Positions 16,674-25,118 of a DNA stretch of 64,000 bases are shown here, piece by piece. Positions within the stretch are counted from its first letter, which is position 1. Each line of letters starts with the position of its first letter. The notes under the pieces are model-generated. The model did not search any database, was not told the DNA's origin, and worked only from the letters and a program-made list of their open reading frames with translations. Source of the DNA: Microvirga tunisiensis. Lineage in GTDB: Bacteria > Pseudomonadota > Alphaproteobacteria > Rhizobiales > Beijerinckiaceae. Made by a program: the position numbers and the translations under genes. The stretch is from assembly GCF_009296175.1 (NCBI RefSeq), contig NZ_VOSK01000007.1, forward strand, positions 1 through 64,000, in the 5' to 3' direction.

Positions 16674-17411
16674 CTAGAGGCCGGGGCCTTTCGCGGCGCC
16701 CAGGATGACGCCGGGCCGGGCCGCGTCGGTGCTCTGCAGGAGCACCACATAGGCGTCCCCGCCGCTGCGCGCGGTTTCGAGCGGCACCTCGAAACGGGCC
16801 GAGCCGCCGAGCCATTCGCCGACGCGCGTCAGGCCGCGCACCACATTGGCATAGGTGATCGTCTTGCCGCGGTTCTCGCCGCGCTCGATCGGCACCGTCT
16901 GCGACTTCAGGACGGGCAGCACCCACAATTCGGCCGAACGCTGCGCGGTGTCCGGGGTCTCCTCCACGGCAATCGTCAACATGCCGTTCTGCTCACCCAC
17001 GGTCACGTTCACCGGCAGGGACTTGCGCCCCTTCGAGGTGGCCTGGATGGCCGTCTCGATCTGGTCCCGGTCGGAGCCGATGCAGGATTTCTTGCCGTTG
17101 ACGATCATCTGCGGCGTGAAGACCTGCCGGTCCTTGCGGGAATGGGCGTAGGCTTTCTGGCGCTCGGTGAAGGCCACACGGGCGAGCGTGTCCTTCCAGC
17201 CGAGATAATCCCAATAATTCACGGGCATGGACAGCGCGATGACGTCCGGCTGGCGAGAATATTCAACCAGGAGCTCATCCGCCGGTGGGCAGGAGGAGCA
17301 GCCCTGGCTCGTGAACAGCTCGACGACCGCACGCGGGGGGTCCGCCAGAGCAGGCTGAAGGAGAGCGGCCAGACCGAGGGCCGCCAAAGTCAGTGTCAAA
17401 CGGGACGCCAT
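16674..17411 (-). CDS. DUF1223 thioredoxin-like exported protein
   Basis: A signal peptide (ending near ALADP) is followed by VVELFTSQGCSSCPPADELL, the DUF1223 hallmark with a Cys-x2-Cys in a thioredoxin-like position. NYWDYLGWKD and YTPQMIVNG-like segments (here FTPQMIVNGKKSC) come later. The family is presumed to be periplasmic redox or secreted protein; no activity is established. ATG 17411 is favoured over 17429 because it sets the signal peptide at the N-terminus. Confidence 0.88.
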   Translation of the reverse strand: MASRLTLTLAALGLAALLQPALADPPRAVVELFTSQGCSSCPPADELLVEYSRQPDVIALSMPVNYWDYLGWKDTLARVAFTERQKAYAHSRKDRQVFTPQMIVNGKKSCIGSDRDQIETAIQATSKGRKSLPVNVTVGEQNGMLTIAVEETPDTAQRSAELWVLPVLKSQTVPIERGENRGKTITYANVVRGLTRVGEWLGGSARFEVPLETARSGGDAYVVLLQSTDAARPGVILGAAKGPGL

Positions 17412-17439
17412 GGTGCCGCTATCGAACACGAAATCGACC

Positions 17440-18387
17440 TCAAGGGAAACTCACGTTACCTTGAACGGCGGCCGGAACCCGCCAGCGGCGGTGCATCCAC
17501 AGCCATTGCTCGGGATATTCCCTCACCCATTCCTCAACGACGGAGGTCATGGCCTGCATGGCGCCCTGCACGTTGATCTGCCCGTCGGGATCGCGGGGCA
17601 GATCGAGCGGCGGCGTGAGCTGCAGGCGGAAGCGATGGTCGGCTAAGCGGATCACCCGCACGCCGTGAACCGGACAATCGAACCGGCGGGCGAACTTGCC
17701 GAGGATCGGGTTCACCAGGGCCGGGTGGCCCATGAAGTTCACGATCACGCCCCTGGTGAAATGCTGGTCGATGAGCATGCCGAGATGGCCGCCCTTCTCC
17801 AGCGCGCCCTGCATGGCGAAGGCCGCACCCTGGCGGGCCGCCTCCAGATTACCCATGGTCTCGCTGCGGATCTCGTGCAGGACGCGGGCGATGGCCGGAT
17901 CGTTGGGCGCGCGGAACACTGCCGTGGTATCGAGCCCGAAGCGCGCGGCGCAAATCGCGGGCAGTTCCCAATTGGCCAGATGGGCGGAAAAGATGAGCCC
18001 GGGCTTGCCGTCGTCACGAAGAGCCAGGAAGTGGTCGATCCCGTCGACCTCGGTCCGGCCGGGTGTCGTGCTGTCCGGATCGAAATCGAACAGGCGGCCG
18101 AGATGGGGATACTCGCCGCCCGTGCGACCGAGATTGTCCCAGGCGGCGAGCGCCAGAGCCTTCACCTCGGCGTCGGATTTGTCCGGATAAGCCGCTCGGA
18201 TATTGGCAAGGGCCGTCCTGTGGGCCCGCAGCAAGGGACCGAAGGTGCGGGTGAGCGCAGCCCCCACGGCGCCGGAGCGCTCAGGACCCAGAGCCCGCGA
18301 GAAAGCAAAGACGCCACGCACGATGCCGACCACGACCGATCCGATGAAACGCGAGACAAGGTTGCGGGAGCGGTGGGGCTGCTGCAC
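17440..18387 (-). CDS. lpxXL: Lipid A acyltransferase LpxXL-like (LpxL/HtrB family)
   Basis: The 315-residue protein has the acyltransferase motif H-x4-E (HLANWE, His136/Glu141) and later segments typical of LpxL/HtrB, including GMLIDQHFTRGVIVNFMGHPA. LpxXL transfers the VLCFA from AcpXL onto lipid A in rhizobia. The assignment to LpxXL instead of a housekeeping LpxL rests on its place at the end of the acpXL cluster. A terminator separates it from adh2XL, so it probably has its own promoter in 18388-18430. Confidence 0.88.
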   Translation of the reverse strand: MQQPHRSRNLVSRFIGSVVVGIVRGVFAFSRALGPERSGAVGAALTRTFGPLLRAHRTALANIRAAYPDKSDAEVKALALAAWDNLGRTGGEYPHLGRLFDFDPDSTTPGRTEVDGIDHFLALRDDGKPGLIFSAHLANWELPAICAARFGLDTTAVFRAPNDPAIARVLHEIRSETMGNLEAARQGAAFAMQGALEKGGHLGMLIDQHFTRGVIVNFMGHPALVNPILGKFARRFDCPVHGVRVIRLADHRFRLQLTPPLDLPRDPDGQINVQGAMQAMTSVVEEWVREYPEQWLWMHRRWRVPAAVQGNVSFP

Positions 18388-18430
18388 GTCGTTTGAGTCC
18401 TGGCATCATGAGCCGGCGCCGGGCCGGCAT

Positions 18431-18464
18431 TAAAAAGAAAAGGCCCCGCGTGTTTTTCGCGGGG
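18431..18464 (-). terminator. Rho-independent terminator between adh2XL and lpxXL
   Basis: On the reverse strand CCCCGCG (18464-18458), loop AAAAACA and CGCGGGG (18450-18444) form the stem, followed by CCTTTTCTTTTTA. It lies 54 bases beyond the adh2XL stop and before the lpxXL start, and should limit read-through into lpxXL. Confidence 0.85.
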
Positions 18465-18517
18465 AGCCCGTTTCGTCAAGATCTGTAGCTGCGCGGCCGT
18501 TTGTACCAGAGGCCGGG

Positions 18518-19540
18518 TCAGAAAGTCACGACGACCTTGCCGAAGACCTTTCGGCCCTCTAGCCGCTCCAGGCCCTTCTGGAATTCGTCCAACGGGAAGA
18601 CAGCGTCGATGACCGGCGTCATGCCCCCGGCCATCTTGTCGAGCGACTGCGCAATGTTCTCGATCCGGCAGCCGAAAGAGCCGAAGATCCGGTATTGCTG
18701 CTGAAAGAGCTGCATCAGGTTCATGGTTGTAGAGACGCCCGAGGTCGAGCCGCAGGTCACGAGGCGCCCGCCGCGCTTGAGGCAGAGGAGCGAGCCGTTC
18801 CAGGTCTCGGCGCCCACATGCTCGAACACCACGTCGACGCCCTTGCGCTTGGTCAGGCGACGCACCTCGCCCTCGAAGCGCTCGGTGCGGTAATTGACGA
18901 CGTTATCGGCGCCGAGCGCCTTCGCCTTCTCGCCCTTCTCGTCGTCGCCCACCGTCGTATAGACGGTGCAGCCGATGTCCTTGGCCATCTTGATCGCCGC
19001 CGTGCCGATGCCCGAGCCGCCGGCATGGACGAGGATCGACTCGCCCGGCTCCAGCTTGGCGTTGTCGAAGAGCATGTGCTGCACGGTGCCGAAGCCGATG
19101 GGCGCGCAGGCCGCCTGCTCGAAGGAGACGCCCTGCGGCACCGGGATGACCAGCCGCTCCGGCCGGTTGATGAGCTCGCGCGCGAAGCCGTCGATATGGA
19201 AGCCCATGATGCCGGCGACGTTCTCGCACAGATTGTCCCAGCCCTTTTGGCAGGCCTTGCAGTGGCCGCACGTCTCGGCCCCGTACATGGTCACCGGATC
19301 GCCCGCCTTGAACCGGGTCACACCCTCGCCTACCGCGGCGATCTCCCCCGAGGCTTCGACGCCCACGGCCTGAGGCATCTTGCGCTTGGCAAAGGCCATG
19401 CCGCGAAAACCCCAGACATCGAGGAAATTGAGAGCCAGCGCCTTCACCCGCACCTGTACCTCGCCGGGAGCAGGCGGCGGAGGCGCCTCCATCTCGGTGA
19501 TGCGAAGGTCACGGTCGCCGAAGAGCTGAAGGGAGCGCAT
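18518..19540 (-). CDS. adh2XL: Zinc-type alcohol dehydrogenase-like protein of the VLCFA cluster (Adh2XL)
   Basis: The 340-residue medium-chain dehydrogenase has GVEASGEIAAVGEGV, structural-zinc-type cysteines in CGHCKAC and the later NLCENV, and the nucleotide-binding VHAGGSGIGTAAIKMA. The equivalent gene in Rhizobium leguminosarum is adh2XL; its proposed role is in forming or modifying the hydroxylated VLCFA. ATG 19540 is used; an upstream TTG at 19549 is possible. A 350-base gap with palindromic repeats separates it from the preceding SDR gene. Confidence 0.85.
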   Translation of the reverse strand: MRSLQLFGDRDLRITEMEAPPPPAPGEVQVRVKALALNFLDVWGFRGMAFAKRKMPQAVGVEASGEIAAVGEGVTRFKAGDPVTMYGAETCGHCKACQKGWDNLCENVAGIMGFHIDGFARELINRPERLVIPVPQGVSFEQAACAPIGFGTVQHMLFDNAKLEPGESILVHAGGSGIGTAAIKMAKDIGCTVYTTVGDDEKGEKAKALGADNVVNYRTERFEGEVRRLTKRKGVDVVFEHVGAETWNGSLLCLKRGGRLVTCGSTSGVSTTMNLMQLFQQQYRIFGSFGCRIENIAQSLDKMAGGMTPVIDAVFPLDEFQKGLERLEGRKVFGKVVVTF

Positions 19541-19749
19541 GAAAACCAATCCTGGTCGTGTGACCGCCTGCGTCTCAAAGTGCAGCGTTCACAGAGAAAT
19601 TCTTTTCCGGCGGCTTAAAGGGCTGAGGGGCGGATGACAAGTTTTGTGTCGTTCCCGGCCGGAGCGGGAAAGACGATCCATCATCGCCCGCAGCGCTTGT
19701 CAGTGGACCCTCTCCCGGCCTTTCGGCCGCCGGGGACGACACCCTCCAC

Positions 19750-19838
19750 GTCATGGCCGGGCTTGTCCCGGCCATCCCGATAAGGAAAAGCGCGGCGTTT
19801 CAATCCATCGGGATCACCGGCACAGGGCCGGGGATGAC
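19750..19838. repeat. Two-hairpin palindromic repeat, copy C
   Basis: It has the same plan and orientation as copy B: GTCATGGCCGGG-CTTGT-CCCGGCCAT, a core ending TTTCAATCCATCGGG, then ATCACCGG and ATGAC at the end. The second hairpin has decayed (CACAGGGCCGGGGATGAC). It lies within the long gap 19541-19891 inside the VLCFA gene group. The first half of this gap also holds a GC-rich imperfect palindrome near 19660-19745. Confidence 0.8.
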
Positions 19839-19891
19839 GTGAGAGGTATCATTCTCTCGCAAAGCATCAGCGCCGAGGACGACAGGGGAGA

Positions 19892-20638
19892 CTACCGATG
19901 CACGCCCAGCATCGAGGTCAGGCCGCCGTCGATCGGCAGTACTGCGCCCGTGATGTAGGCGGCGGGCTCGCTCAGGAGAAATGCGGCGAGGCCGGCGACC
20001 TCCTCCGGCTTGGCGAAGCGTCCTGCCGGGATCTGCTTTTCCATGTTTTCACGGTAGGCCGCGTAAGGGGCCATCATGTCCGTGTCGATGAAGCCCGGCG
20101 CGATCACGTTGACGGTGACACCCCGCTTGGCGGTCTCGACGCTGAGCGTGCGGCAATAGGAGATCAGCGCGCCCTTGGAGGCCGCGTAAGCCGCGTTGCC
20201 GGGATTGCCCTGGAGCGCCGCGACGGACCCGATGGTGACGATGCGGCCGGCCTTGGCGCGGATCATGCCGCGCATGAGCGCCTTGGCGATCCGGGTGAGC
20301 GACCAGAAGTTCACCTGCATGGCGGCTTCGGCCTTGTCCTGCTGCATCATGGCGGCGAGCGCGTCGTAGGGCTGGCCGGCATTGTGCACGAGGCCGAAGA
20401 AGCCCTCGCCTTCGATGCTCTCGCAGAAGGCGTCCAGGGCTGCCTTGTCGGCGAGATCGATTTCATGCGCCGTGATGGTGCAGCCGGGATGGGCCTGCAT
20501 CAGCTCGTCGGCCAGCGCCTTCGCGGCATCGCCCGAGGAGCGGTAAGTGAAATCGACATCGTGGCCGGCCGCAACCAGCGCCCGCACGATGGCGGCGCCC
20601 ACACCCTTAGCCCCGCCCGTCACCAGAACCCGGGTCAT
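19892..20638 (-). CDS. 3-oxoacyl-ACP reductase-like SDR of the VLCFA cluster (FabG-like)
   Basis: The 248-residue SDR has TGGAKGVG for nucleotide binding, VHNAG, the catalytic Ser in VTIGSVAAL, YAASK (Tyr/Lys), and a C-terminal GAVLPIDGG typical of FabG. It starts 3 bases after fabF1XL, so it is surely co-translated with the elongation genes and probably supplies the ketoreduction step of VLCFA elongation. I do not recall a reductase at this position in the classical Rhizobium acpXL-lpxXL cluster, where the housekeeping FabG is assumed to serve. Confidence 0.85.
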   Translation of the reverse strand: MTRVLVTGGAKGVGAAIVRALVAAGHDVDFTYRSSGDAAKALADELMQAHPGCTITAHEIDLADKAALDAFCESIEGEGFFGLVHNAGQPYDALAAMMQQDKAEAAMQVNFWSLTRIAKALMRGMIRAKAGRIVTIGSVAALQGNPGNAAYAASKGALISYCRTLSVETAKRGVTVNVIAPGFIDTDMMAPYAAYRENMEKQIPAGRFAKPEEVAGLAAFLLSEPAAYITGAVLPIDGGLTSMLGVHR

Positions 20639-20641
20639 GAT

Positions 20642-21922
20642 CTAAGCCCCTTTCGGCTCGGCCCCGAAGACGAGGCAGGTGTTCTGGCCGCCGAAACCGA
20701 AGGAATTCGAAAGCACGTAATTCACTTTCGCGTCGCGGGCGACGTTCGGAACCACGTCGAGCGGGATCGCAGGGTCCGGCACCTGATAGTTGATCGTCGG
20801 CGGGATGCGGCCGGTGGCGAGGGTGAGCAACGACATCACGGCCTCGACCGCACCGGCGGCCGTGAGCGTGTGGCCGATCATCGACTTGTTCGAGGAGATC
20901 GGGAGATTCGCCATGCGCTCGCCGAACACGGCGGTGCAGCTCATGGCCTCCATCTTGTCGTTCTCCGGCGTCGAGGTGCCGTGGGCGTTGATATAGTCGA
21001 TGTCCTCAGGGACAACGCCCGCATCCTCGAGCGCCTGGCGGATCGCCGTGATGGCCGGCATGCCGTCAGGCGAGGAGCGGGTACGATGGAAGCCGTCGCC
21101 CTTCTCGCCGCAGCCGAGCACATAACCGAGGATCTTGGCGCCGCGCGCCTTCGCGCTTTCCGCGTTCTCGAGCACGAGGGCCGCGCCGCCCTCGCCCATG
21201 ACGAAGCCGTCGCGGTTCTTGGAGAAGGGCTTCGAGGCGCCTTCCGGGTTCTCATTCTGGGTCGAAAGCGCCGAGAGCAGCGAGAAGCGGATGAGAGATT
21301 CCGGATTGACCGAGCCGTCAGTGCCGATGCAGAGCGCCGCATCGGTCTCGCCCCGGCGGATTGCCTCGACGCCGAGCTGGATGGCGGTGGCGCCGGACGA
21401 GCAGGCGGTGGAAAGGGAAATCGGCGAACCCCTGGTGCCGAAGCGGTCGGCGACCCGGTCAGCGACGGTGCCGAAGATGAAGAGGTCGTGCCAGGGCTTG
21501 AACTCGCCGGAAGCCGCCGCCTTCAGGAGGTCCTTGTAGGTGACGTCACCCTCCTGACCGGAAGCCTTGGCCAGTGCCTCGCGCTGCGGCCATTCCATTT
21601 CGACCGGCGGCACGGCGATGAACAACGCCCCCGGAAAATCCTCTTGGGCGAGGCCGGACTGGCCGACGGCTTCCTCGGTCGCTAGCATGGCGAGGCGCTC
21701 GGAGAGCATGGGAGCGCAGAAGGGCTCCACATCGATCGAGTCGATGGTGCCGGCAATCGTGGTGCGCAGGCCTTCCGTGGGGAAGCGGTTGATACGGTGA
21801 ATGCCGGATTTGCCGGCCGTGAGAGCGGCCCAGGTATCATCCTTGCCCTGGCCGAGGGATGTGACCGTGCCCATGCCGGTGACGGCGACGAGCGGGCGAC
21901 CCTGATTATCGCGAAGCGCCAT
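20642..21922 (-). CDS. fabF1XL: Beta-ketoacyl-ACP synthase FabF1XL (catalytic)
   Basis: This 426-residue ketosynthase has the full catalytic set: Cys in LSTACSSGATA, His in YINAHGTSTPEND and His in SMIGHTLTAAGAVEA. It should condense malonyl-ACP with the growing chain on AcpXL. ATG 21922 follows GAGGAGAAGG at a good distance and lies 10 bases after fabF2XL. The longer open frame to 22018 overlaps fabF2XL and is not needed. Confidence 0.92.
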   Translation of the reverse strand: MALRDNQGRPLVAVTGMGTVTSLGQGKDDTWAALTAGKSGIHRINRFPTEGLRTTIAGTIDSIDVEPFCAPMLSERLAMLATEEAVGQSGLAQEDFPGALFIAVPPVEMEWPQREALAKASGQEGDVTYKDLLKAAASGEFKPWHDLFIFGTVADRVADRFGTRGSPISLSTACSSGATAIQLGVEAIRRGETDAALCIGTDGSVNPESLIRFSLLSALSTQNENPEGASKPFSKNRDGFVMGEGGAALVLENAESAKARGAKILGYVLGCGEKGDGFHRTRSSPDGMPAITAIRQALEDAGVVPEDIDYINAHGTSTPENDKMEAMSCTAVFGERMANLPISSNKSMIGHTLTAAGAVEAVMSLLTLATGRIPPTINYQVPDPAIPLDVVPNVARDAKVNYVLSNSFGFGGQNTCLVFGAEPKGA

Positions 21923-21932
21923 AGCCTTCTCC

Positions 21933-23057
21933 TCAAGCCTTGGTGAGCCGGATGGCGCCCTCGCCGCGCCAATGGCCGACGGAGGTGACGAGCGCCTCGC
22001 CTGCGTTTCCTTGTGCAATCAGGCCAGCGGCCAGCGCGACGCCTGTGGGAGCCTGCGCCTCCATCGTATGGCCGACGAGATCGCCAGTGGCGTGAACCGC
22101 TGCACCCGGCGCGATGTCCTTGAGCGCCGCCTGCTCCTCGTCCGTGAGGCCCTTGATGCCGGTGGCGCCCGACAGCACCACATCGGGCTTCGCGCCGAGC
22201 TGCTTCGACAGGGCATGGAGCGCCCCCACGATGCTGCCTGCCTTGCGGCGGGAGCGGTCCGAAGCGATGCCCGCGATAGCGGCGAGCGGCTTTACGCCGC
22301 GCGATGCCGCGTGCTCGCGGGATTCGAGCACCATGAAGCAGGCGCCGGACCCGAGGATCATGCCGCCGCCATCGGCGGGGCGTTCCCAGACCGGACGGTA
22401 GGGCTTCTTCCAGAGGAAGCCGCCCATCTCATAGATCAGGAGCACGTCGGCCCGCTCGGCATTGTAGGCGCCGCCGACGAGGAAGATGTCGTCCTGCCCC
22501 GAGGCGATGCGCTCGCGGGCGATGCGGATCGCATCAGCGCCGCTCGATTCCTCACCCATGAAGGTGCGCGAGGCTCCCGTCACGCCGTGGACGATGGAGA
22601 TGTTGCCCGCCAGGAGGTTCGAGAGCTGCGCGAGAAACAGGGTCGGGCGCAGGTCGCCCATCAGGCGCTCGTTGAGGAAGACGCCCGGGTTTTCGGCCTG
22701 CCGCAGCCCGGTGAGGATCTGCCCGTCGACCGCATAATCCCGCTCGCCGCCGCCGGCGGAGACGATGAGCTGCATGCGGCCTTTCAGGGCCGCATCCTCC
22801 TTCGCACCGGCCGCGTCGAGGGCGAGGCCTGCGGCATAGCAGCCGAGCTTCTGCCATGCCTCCATCTGGCGCTGGTCGGACTTTTTCGGGATCTGCCGGT
22901 CCCATTCCAGAGCCGTGATCCGATGGACCGGGAAGGGTTCGAAGGTGGTGGTGTCCGTGTTCGGAGCACCGCCGCCCGCAAGCGCTGTCAGATGCGCCTC
23001 CAGGCCCTCTCCGGCACTGGAGACCAGGCCGATCCCCGTAATGATGACATCCCGCAT
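21933..23057 (-). CDS. fabF2XL: Ketosynthase-like protein FabF2XL lacking catalytic residues
   Basis: The 374-residue protein has a ketosynthase fold (start VIITGIGLVSSAGEG, later LVGGAYNAE and VLESREHA). The nucleophile region reads EESSGADAI where active enzymes have ACSSGATAI, so Cys is replaced by Glu. The first active-site His motif (NAHGT) is replaced by LSGATGI. Only VGHTMEAQ keeps the final His. This pattern suggests a non-condensing partner for FabF1XL, like a chain-length factor. The ATG overlaps the fabZXL stop (TGATG). Confidence 0.9.
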   Translation of the reverse strand: MRDVIITGIGLVSSAGEGLEAHLTALAGGGAPNTDTTTFEPFPVHRITALEWDRQIPKKSDQRQMEAWQKLGCYAAGLALDAAGAKEDAALKGRMQLIVSAGGGERDYAVDGQILTGLRQAENPGVFLNERLMGDLRPTLFLAQLSNLLAGNISIVHGVTGASRTFMGEESSGADAIRIARERIASGQDDIFLVGGAYNAERADVLLIYEMGGFLWKKPYRPVWERPADGGGMILGSGACFMVLESREHAASRGVKPLAAIAGIASDRSRRKAGSIVGALHALSKQLGAKPDVVLSGATGIKGLTDEEQAALKDIAPGAAVHATGDLVGHTMEAQAPTGVALAAGLIAQGNAGEALVTSVGHWRGEGAIRLTKA

Positions 23058-23518
23058 CAAACCGCCTCCTCCAGGAGGCCGATGCGCTTGGCTTGCGCAC
23101 GCATCAGGCCGTCCATGCCTTCGGGGAAGGGCATGATCCGGAAGCGCAGCTCCGCATCGCAGATCGGCTTGCCCTCGGCCGTGATCCTGGCCTTGGTCAC
23201 CGCGTAGCCCGAGCCTTCATGTTCCAGCTGTGCCGTGACGGTGAGCACCGTACCCGGTCCGACGAAGGTGCGAAAGCGCGCCTTGTCGACGCCCATCAGG
23301 AACGGCATGTGGGTGAAGCCCATGAGGCCGAGCACGAGATAGCCGGAGGCCTGGGCCATGGTTTCGGTCAAAAGGACGCCGGGGACGAGGGGATGGCCGG
23401 GGAAATGTCCTTCGAAAACCGTGCTTTCCATCGGCACGGTGGAGGATACCTCGATCCGCTTGGTGTTGCGGTCGAGGCTCGTCACCCGGTCGATCATTTC
23501 AAAATATTCGAGGCGCAT
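23057..23518 (-). CDS. fabZXL: 3-hydroxyacyl-ACP dehydratase FabZXL
   Basis: The 153-residue hot-dog-fold protein has FEGHFPGHPLVPGVLLTETMAQ. His38 and Glu52 are spaced as the catalytic pair of FabZ. It should dehydrate hydroxyacyl-AcpXL during elongation. ATG 23518 gives a normal FabZ N-terminus (MRLEYFEMIDRV). The longer open frame to 23800 runs through a palindromic repeat and is rejected. It overlaps fabF2XL by one base. Confidence 0.9.
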   Translation of the reverse strand: MRLEYFEMIDRVTSLDRNTKRIEVSSTVPMESTVFEGHFPGHPLVPGVLLTETMAQASGYLVLGLMGFTHMPFLMGVDKARFRTFVGPGTVLTVTAQLEHEGSGYAVTKARITAEGKPICDAELRFRIMPFPEGMDGLMRAQAKRIGLLEEAV

Positions 23519-23537
23519 CCGGATCTCGTACCCTCTA

Positions 23538-23582
23538 GAGCATCGGACCCAAAAGTGGATTGCACCTTTGGGTCCGATGCTC
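23538..23582. repeat. Perfect 16-bp hairpin in the acpXL-fabZXL spacer
   Basis: The arms at 23538-23553 (GAGCATCGGACCCAAA) and 23567-23582 pair perfectly around a 13-base loop, and CTCTAG precedes the left arm. A further palindromic stretch (GATGCGGAAAACC near 23604) follows. It is a member of the dispersed palindrome families of the window, placed 20 bases ahead of fabZXL. With no T-run on the reverse strand it is not a standard terminator. Confidence 0.8.
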
Positions 23583-23768
23583 ATTTTAAACTGGCGCATC
23601 TTTGATGCGGAAAACCGGGTCCACTTTTCGCTGACGCGGGCCTCTGGTTCCGCACGATGCGTTAGGCTCCCGGCGGTTTCGATGGGAAGAGAATCCATGA
23701 GGCGGAGCGCTGATGGATCGCCTCTTCGAGCCGGCTTCAATCGGCCGGCCCGCCGGGATGATTTGTCT

Positions 23769-24050
23769 TTAGGCCTGCTTGGCGGCCACGAGTGCGTCAA
23801 TGCGCGCCACGAGATTCTTCAGGACGAAGTACTCCTCGGCAGGTGCCTTGCCCTCGTTCACTTCCTGCGTCCACTGCTCCAGCGGCAGCTTGATCCCGAA
23901 GGCCTTGTCGATGGCAAAGGCGATATCGAGGAAGGCCAGGGAGTCGATGCCCAGATCCTCGATGGCATGGCTCTCGGGCGTGATCTGCTCGCGCGGGATA
24001 TCGGCGGTCTCTGAAATGATGCCGGCGACGGTCTCGAAGGTGGACGACAT
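23769..24050 (-). CDS. acpXL: Acyl carrier protein AcpXL for very-long-chain fatty acids
   Basis: The 93-residue acidic protein has the phosphopantetheine site [16 protein letters not shown] with Ser37. The C-terminal segment [19 protein letters not shown] is diagnostic of AcpXL and absent from the housekeeping ACP. AcpXL carries the 27-hydroxyoctacosanoate-type chain that LpxXL attaches to lipid A. It is the first gene of the reverse-strand cluster; the promoter should lie in 24051-24358. The following gene is separated by a 250-base spacer with a strong hairpin. Confidence 0.96.
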   Translation of the reverse strand: MSSTFETVAGIISETADIPREQITPESHAIEDLGIDSLAFLDIAFAIDKAFGIKLPLEQWTQEVNEGKAPAEEYFVLKNLVARIDALVAAKQA

Positions 24051-24358
24051 GACGCCGCTCTCCTGAACTGCTTGTTGATCTCAACGATCCAGCGCCGGCA
24101 AGCTCTCAAGGCCCGGTGTCCAGCCGCTCTTTTCGTCGAGGAGGGTTGTTTCGAAACGCACCCCTTACACGACCGGCTGCAGGGCGGCAACCGATTGGTT
24201 GCATCTCTGAGGACCCGTTTCGGCCCAAGCGTCGGAATTTTACCTGCGGCAACTACTTAAGGGGCAAGCGATTGATTAATCGGTTCCCATCGCCGATAAG
24301 GGCCGCCTTCGGTCGCAACCCGAATTATCTTACATTTAGACAGATTGCTTGGATCGAC
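24051..24358. promoter_or_regulatory. Divergent promoter region between acpXL and the phosphatase gene
   Basis: This 308-base gap has no supported gene and must contain the acpXL promoter and probably that of the rightward phosphatase gene. Its right half is AT-rich relative to the surroundings. A small palindrome CGATT-GATT-AATCG at 24269-24282 could be an operator half-site pair. No clear -35/-10 pair stands out. Confidence 0.4.
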
Positions 24359-25081
24359 GTGTTCAACAGGTTTCTCAAGCCTGAAATCCGCTATGCCCGC
24401 CGCATGGCTCGCATCGCGCGCTGGGACAGGCCCGTGGAGGGGCTGCCCGGTCGCCTGCGCGCCTGGGCGAACATGCTGCTCGTCGATCATGGGGTCTTCC
24501 GCCTCTTCTACCTGAACAAGCACCGGGTGACCGACCGCCTGTGGCGCTCGGCCCAACCCGCTCCGCATCAGATTGCCGCCCTTAAAGGCGAGGGCGTGCG
24601 CACCATCATCAATCTGCGCGGCGGTCGCGAGCACGGCTCGTGGCAGCTCCAGAAGGAGACTTGCGAGCGGCTCGGCATCCATCTGGAGGAGTTTATCGTC
24701 CGGTCCCGCGGGGCGCCGGACCGGCAAACGCTGCTGTCCGCAAAGGCATTCTTCGACAAGATCGAATACCCGGCCGTCCTGCACTGCAAGTCGGGCGCAG
24801 ATCGGGCGGGCTTTGTCGCAGCTCTCTACCTTGTCGTCTTCGAAGGCAGATCCATCGATGAGGCTCAGCGCCAGCTCTCCGTGCGCTTCGGCCATTTCCG
24901 CTTCTCGAAGACGGGCATCCTCGATGAATTCTTCGATCTTTACCGCCGAGAGGGCGAGGCCAAGGGCATCCCGTTCCTCACCTGGATCGAGACGCAATAC
25001 GATGCCGAGGCCCTGGAGCGGAACTTCCGCCCGAGCTTCTGGTCGAGCCTCCTGATCGACAGGATCATACGGCGCGAATAG
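24359..25081 (+). CDS. Tyrosine/dual-specificity phosphatase-like protein
   Basis: The active-site loop C-x5-R is present as LHCKSGADRAGF, with LWRSAQP and TIINLRGGRE upstream, as in cysteine-dependent phosphatases of the DSP/PTP-like group. The product is 240 residues from GTG 24359, which gives an N-terminus (FLKPEIRYARR) like family members I recall. The frame is open upstream to 24116, so the start is uncertain. It lies between acpXL (divergent) and the MsbA-like gene (convergent). A lipid or lipid A phosphate substrate is a reasonable but unproven idea. Confidence 0.8.
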   Translation: MFNRFLKPEIRYARRMARIARWDRPVEGLPGRLRAWANMLLVDHGVFRLFYLNKHRVTDRLWRSAQPAPHQIAALKGEGVRTIINLRGGREHGSWQLQKETCERLGIHLEEFIVRSRGAPDRQTLLSAKAFFDKIEYPAVLHCKSGADRAGFVAALYLVVFEGRSIDEAQRQLSVRFGHFRFSKTGILDEFFDLYRREGEAKGIPFLTWIETQYDAEALERNFRPSFWSSLLIDRIIRRE

Positions 25082-25118
25082 GCCGCAGCGACGGTGGCCT
25101 AGCCCGGTCACCTTCTCG

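Noticed and set aside
23519-23800. N-terminal extension of FabZXL by 94 codons
   Set aside because: It reads through the palindromic element and into acpXL; FabZ enzymes start close to the hot-dog domain.
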